64,000 bases of DNA from the NCBI GenBank assembly GCA_013400975.1, contig WBMZ01003481.1, positions 62,001 through 126,000 of the forward strand, in the 5' to 3' direction. The position numbers and the translations under genes were made by a program. The DNA is from Atrichornis clamosus (lineage: Eukaryota > Chordata > Aves > Passeriformes > Menuridae). The notes beneath the pieces were generated by a model. The model ran no database searches and was not told the origin of the DNA. It saw nothing but the letters and a program-made list of their open reading frames with translations. This document shows, one piece after another, positions 1 through 64,000 of the stretch. Numbering within the stretch: position 1 is the first letter of the stretch; the number at the start of each line of letters is the position of its first letter.

Positions 1-504
1 AAAAAAACATGTGTCAAGCAAACCTACCCTTAAGTCTGACTTTGTGTTGTTAGATCCTTCCCCCTCCACAGCCACATGTCATTGTGGAGAAACAAATCCC
101 CTGAAACCCTAAGTACATCCATAGATATTTACCCCTAAAGCAGAAAGATTCCATGAAAGCATAAGGTTGCAGACCTATGAATTGCTCTAGGTTGGGGGAA
201 ACTGTGGATAACCCTTCAGGTACTGTTTCTGCAATACTTAACAATACTGATAGTAACTAAGAGTCCTTCTGAACATAACACTTTAACCAAAAGCTTCTAA
301 GTCAAGTTGAAGTTAAAGGACTCAAGAAGAAGACTTAAAAAAAGAGACATTAAACTCTTTCATGGTTCAAAGTTTCGGGGGCTCTGAAATTTGTTACATG
401 TTTTGTCAACCTCTTTTCAGTCCATGCTGTGACAGAGTACGAGGGCTGCAGGATGACAGCAAACATTGTGGGTTTATGGAGTTAGTAATTCCATGTGACA
501 TTAC
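1..504 (-). other. DOCK10: DOCK10 intron, incomplete at the left edge
   Basis: This intronic sequence follows window exon 37 and runs off the window. I see no further exon, repeat or RNA gene in it. Confidence 0.7.
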
Positions 505-58920
<58,416 letters not shown>

Positions 58921-61900
58921 CTGACAAGAAACAAAAAATATGCAATTTAGTCAAAGCGACAGAACAGCAGTTTTGTCTCAGGAAGAGGTTAAAAACCTTG
59001 TTATCATGGCTTGCATATTTGAGTTTGTCATGCAGCCAACACACATGCATACCAACAACTGCAACCCAGCTCCTGCCCACACACACTATTCAATACTATC
59101 AGCTCAGGCATTAACTACAAGCAGGAGCAGTGTTCGAATAGATTTCTGGGAATAAAACTGTTCCAAGCAAAGTTGCTTCAGTCTCTGAGGTTTCTGATAA
59201 AAAAAAGTCATCAAGTCTTCATTACATCCTTTCCCAGAAATATATGCCAAATCCAACAGTGATATTTGCTTCCTCCACTTCCCTTCACCTCATGCCTTTT
59301 CGGCAAGGAATGTGGAGACAGAACTAAAAGCTTTGACTCTTGAAAGGAGAAGAGGGGAGCAGAGTCCTCCCAACAAGCTGCTAAAGGAGTGACACAGGAC
59401 AACTTGATGGTTGGAAAGCAAGGAGAGCCAGGCAGCAGCTTCTGAGAGGGACATTCCCACCTGCGGGCACTGGCAGCAGGGCAGGGCTGACAAGGGACTC
59501 CTGGCCTGCCTACAGCCTCTTCCAGCCCCCACAGGCTGCACAAATTAAGCCCTTTTTCTGACAGCAGCTGCTGGCTGAACTGGCTTGTCAGGCCCCAGAG
59601 CAGGAAACCACAGAGAGAAGTGGATCTCCAGAAGTTCTCCACAGTGAGCCAAGCTTCCCTTAGTTCCCAGCAGGCCAACGAGAGGCCAGGACCACCAGCA
59701 GTGTCCCTCTGTGTGACCCAGGACCCTGTGCTGCGGTCAGGCAAGGAGACACTTTGCAAAAGGTTCACAAGAGGAAGCTTTGGGGTATTTTCAGTTAACC
59801 TACAGATTTGTCCCACTCATTTTCTCTGCCATGAGAAGAAAACAACCAAAATAAAACCCCAGCAGCTGAGATTATGCCCTCAGTTACAGTGGAGTAACTC
59901 CATCACTCAAGATAGCAAAGGTCTGAAACCCAGACAAATCTGACCTCCCAAATTCATTTTCTCTTCCATTGCAGAAATGCACAATCTCCAGAGGAAGACT
60001 TGTGACCTGCGACTGGTTTAGTATGAAGAACAACGACATACTAATACCATCAAGCAGCTTGCAGTATCAGTGGTCCTGGAGGCTCTACCTCATTTCCTCA
60101 GTCTCAGACTAAAAGGTGATATCGCTTTTCTATAAATTGAAGCACCCAAACTCTACATGAAGAGTGCCTGGATATTACTGACTGCATTTTCCCTGAGAGC
60201 TTACATGAGCCGCTCTGATTTCCTCCCCATCACTTTCCACATAGAGTAATTATGAAAGAAAGGCATGTATCACTCAGGCAGAAACATCATGGGATTCCCC
60301 AAACTTTATCTGTTTCATCTTGAAAGCTCAGGATACAACAAAATTAAAACACTTGGGCTCTCACAAATAATGATGGTGCCTCATAGACACCAGAAAGTGA
60401 AAAAAATCCTGTTGTTCTGACAAACTAAGCACAGATTCCTAAATGTGGGTTCCTGGGCTCTACCCAACTGTATTACCAATGCCTGCACTAAATGATTTAC
60501 ATAATCACTTAGTCTATGAGCAAAAAAAGGCAGAAGATGGAGAAGTATGAATTTTCAGGCTATGTTTAGTAATAGATGTGTGAATCCTTCGTTGCTTAGG
60601 GACTTCCCATCAGTACCCACAGTCTCTGGAATGCCCCTCATTACTTTTACTTCACACATATGTGACATTTTAAGCAGTAACTTTTAAAAAGTTTTTTAAG
60701 CAGTCACAGCAAGACCCAATCCCTGAGCAGAGCTGAAAGCTGTGGGTGCCCCTGTGGCCCATGATATGGAGCTCTTCATAGGGCTGGGGCCCTGCAGCCA
60801 GCAGCAGCAGCCACGGAGCACCATCCTTCCAGCACACACACCAGTGCTGAAGAGACACTGCTGTTTCTAGACTGAGGCAGAGTGGGAGGCCACAGGAGAA
60901 GAGATGTGATGTGCTCTGTACCTCACGCTGACCCTGTCATGATGGTGAATAAGCTCCAGAGAGACCAACAGCCTGTTCTGCTTGCCCACTGCAAAACTCA
61001 CCTGGCTCCACATATTGCACAGAACTGAGTTTCCGGTATCTAATTTTTATAGATAAGACATATAGCAAATCAATTGTTTTACCTAATACAACACTTCTTG
61101 TCAACAGGTATCAACACACTCACTGAGAGAGCTAACATTTAGCTTTAGTCTTAGTGGGGCCATGGTACCTCCCTCCCCTTACACAGCCTGTTAAAAAGAC
61201 TGTAGCTGAATAAGCCAGGTGACCCAAGCCCACTGTTCTGCTGTGGCACATTCACCCACTGTCCTTCCCAACAAGACTGCACTTGAGAGAAAGAAACACA
61301 GCCCTGCAAACCTGAGAAATCACATAACACTGGGCTTGTTGCGTTTGTAGACTTTGACAAAGAATATCACGGGTTTATTCACAAAGAATTGGGACATGGA
61401 AAATGTTGTATATTGTTATATTTAAACCTGTGTAAAAAACTACAAAGCACTTCCCTTCTGAGAACTAGTTATGTTTAACCACTTAGCTGAAAAAGCTTGG
61501 CCACAAAGGCACTTCCTGTTCATAGTTGATTATTTCCAAAGTTAAGTGCTCTCAAGGGTTGATCAGGCCTAGCATTATTCACCAAAACCTCTTTACTTCA
61601 GAAAAGAACTAAATTTCAACATCAGTCTATGTGCTTCTGCAAGTCTTTCAAAAAATCAAGGATTTTATTTAGAGAATTCAGTATTTATAAATGTGCTGTG
61701 AATTCAGCCTAATTTTCTAATGTTTAGGCAATCATAGCAATTGTCTGTTCAAGCCAGAGGCCAATTACCCTCTCATTTGTGCATGCAAACTGTGGTAATC
61801 AAATAATGCAGGTATCAGCCTAAAGCATTCAAGTCTATAATTCTTCTGAATTATTTTTAATTTATTTTATATAAATATCCTACATCCAACCATGATTTCT

Positions 61901-64000
61901 GGCACTGCCAGGCAGTCTCATTTGCATAAGCTGTTGGCCCCAGGTGTTGGGTGAGTTATAAGGTGCAATTTCACAAAACACCTCCTCTTGCTACATTCAC
62001 CTTCTACAGTGAAACACAGAAGTTAATATTGCTCCTTATCAAACACTGATTAGGAATAATGTTTTCAAGCAGTGACTACTTCCCAGTGGCATGGTGAATT
62101 TAGCGTTTGAAAGTGGAGTTCAAACTCCATTAGCCATTTCAAACATTTTCAGTGTGAATCTATTCTGAGTAGCTTTTATCCTGAAAGCATGTTACCAGTG
62201 GTTAAATCTTGGGACGGATGCACTGACGGTGATGATATTTACTTCCTGCAAAGGCCGCCCTTCTGAGAGTGCTAACCACACGTGGGCAGACATGTTCCTC
62301 CCTGGCAGTGCTTAGGCTCAGCCTCTATAAAGAAAAGCTGCTCAGTCCCGTTTTCATTCAAGTAAACGGATTTCCTTAACGTTACCAAAAACTGCAAGGA
62401 GTTGGTCCATCAAATTAAAAAGCAGGCTCAGATGCAGCTATGCTGTACAAGTAGCACTGTGCAAAGGCTGCGGTGGCACGGGGCTCCCTGGCAGGCCGCT
62501 GTCCCAGCACAGACCTCACCATGCATGTGGGGGCAAAGTAAAAAGAAAGCAAGCACAGAGCACATTTAAAGAAGAGATTTTGCCCCATCACTCCCTGAAC
62601 CACATTCAGTGTGAGAGGCTATGCTTTGCCCACAGCTTGCTTTGCTGACTGCTTTAGCTCTCTCTGCTTAAACACTTGGAGTGCATCCCTGGAAGTCTTG
62701 ATACCTCTCACTCTCCTGCTCCTGCCAGTCCTTGTAAACTTGCACGTCAAGAATACCCATATCCCATTGGTCATGAGAGTAATGGACTCAATTTCTCCTC
62801 CCCTAAGAATGAGCAGATACTGCTTGTCACATGGGAAAGTGGGAGCTAGGTCATGTGGATTTGAAGTAACTCATGACTTCACCACTGTAACTCTTCTGAT
62901 CTTAGAAATAACAGTCAGGTTTACAGGGGTTTTTCCAAGGAGGCTCCAAGGCCTTCAAGCTGCCCCTGTGGCATACATCTGTTCCATGTGAAGAGGCCGT
63001 GTCCTTGATGACTCTTGCTCGTTCCCTTAAAGATGCATCTGATTCTGTTATGAACTTCTAGATCCAAGCAACTTTTGTCCCTGCACAGCATCGAGATAGC
63101 AGAGGTTTCACAGCCTGAAAACAGAGACATTTTGGCTCTTGTTCAGAGCTAAAATAAAGAAGCCTGGAAACAGCCAGGCCTGCAGGGATGGCAAGTACAG
63201 CAACTGCACAACTCAGCCCCACTTCTTCTAAAGCCTCTGCGATACTTGGAGGGAACAGGGCACCCAGGTGGGCTTTCAAAAACCCAGAAGAGTCAGGAGC
63301 ACATCAGACTGAACTTCAATAGGTTTTGCATTATGCAGGCAAGCTTTGCCATCTCACACCTGTCCTAAATTTAGGTAATGAATTATTGTTTCTAGTCCAG
63401 GTCCAAAATCAGGCATTCAGCCATATTTATACAAATAGTTTTAAAAAGTCAGAATTCCATTTTTCAAAAAGAAATTTAGAAAAATAATACAGGAGGAGGA
63501 ACAAATTTTCATGAATCAGAGAGTTTAACATGCTTTTCTACTACACCAAATTGAGATGACTATTAAATACTTCCATCTACCTTTTTATGATAATTAATTT
63601 ATATTTACCAACAGAACATTAACATATACTTAGTTACTAAACCTCCACAAAAGCAAAGGTATTAGCAAAGGGGTGCTGAGCCTGTTGCCACTTAACGGAG
63701 AGCAGCAATGATTTTAGGCAAGACTTCAGATCCTGGAGAAATTTGAGAAGAGGCTGCTGCGTGTTCAGTGAATTTCCAAAGATGGTGACATGAAAAAAGG
63801 ATGAAAAAATACTTAAGAAAGGATACAGCAAGTATTTTGTTAGGGTATATGACAGTGCTTAGGAGAAGAAGTACAAGTGTATGACAACAAATCCAGGCAA
63901 GACTAAGACGTGAAAGTTTAAAGGTGAGAGGGAGAACAGTTTGAAGGAGGGTGTTACACTTCTTTCATGGCCTCATTTCTGGCAACCACGTAGCAGAAAA
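58921..64000 (-). other. DOCK10: DOCK10 5' intron, incomplete at the right edge
   Basis: No upstream DOCK10 exon was recognised in this 5-kb stretch. A GC-rich patch at 59280-59720 keeps a 201-codon minus-strand ORF open (59211-59816). There is no CpG-dense promoter-like island. Confidence 0.55.

Noticed and set aside
62611..62991. 126-codon plus-strand ORF with hydrophobic stretches
   Set aside because: No family is recognised and it is antisense to DOCK10. The hydrophobic segments come from C/T-rich sequence.

Overview
The window is a stretch of vertebrate nuclear genome, most likely from a bird. It lies inside one large gene on the minus strand, which I identify as DOCK10 (dedicator of cytokinesis 10, zizimin-3). 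DOCK10 is a guanine nucleotide exchange factor for the Rho GTPases Cdc42 and Rac. The organism call is an inference. The translated exons are clearly DOCK10 but differ from the human protein at many positions. Introns are fairly compact, no Alu or L1 sequence is recognisable, and a few degraded pieces look like CR1 retrotransposons, the dominant avian family.

I can read 37 consecutive coding exons, from the 5'-most at 58831-58920 to the 3'-most at 505-606. Each is bounded by AG and GT splice signals, and the reading phase fits at every one of the 36 junctions. Joined, they give 1,345 complete codons plus two bases without a stop. The window starts downstream of the initiator exon or exons (beyond 64000) and ends upstream of the last third of the gene (below 1), so neither promoter, start codon, stop codon nor poly(A) site of DOCK10 is present.

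Region by region: 46620-58920 encodes the N-terminal DOCK-specific region. 41273-46273 encodes the pleckstrin-homology (PH) domain, with a nine-glycine run just before it. 25987-41272 encodes the linker between PH and DHR-1. 20798-24883 encodes the phospholipid-binding DHR-1 (C2-like) domain. 505-20022 encodes much of the helical armadillo-like middle region. The catalytic DHR-2 domain would lie beyond the left edge.

The rest is intron: simple repeats, a few short duplications, degraded CR1-like fragments and chance ORFs. I see no other convincing gene, no structural RNA gene and no CRISPR. The observations most worth a second look are: a perfect three-copy 61-bp tandem repeat that carries the 5' splice site of the last DHR-1 exon, so the donor exists three times in a row; a TAGCAG tandem acceptor on the very next exon; a 78-codon same-strand intronic ORF with a predicted membrane segment; and a C7-T-G7 inverted repeat directly behind another 5' splice site. 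I did not find a convincing previously undescribed biological system.
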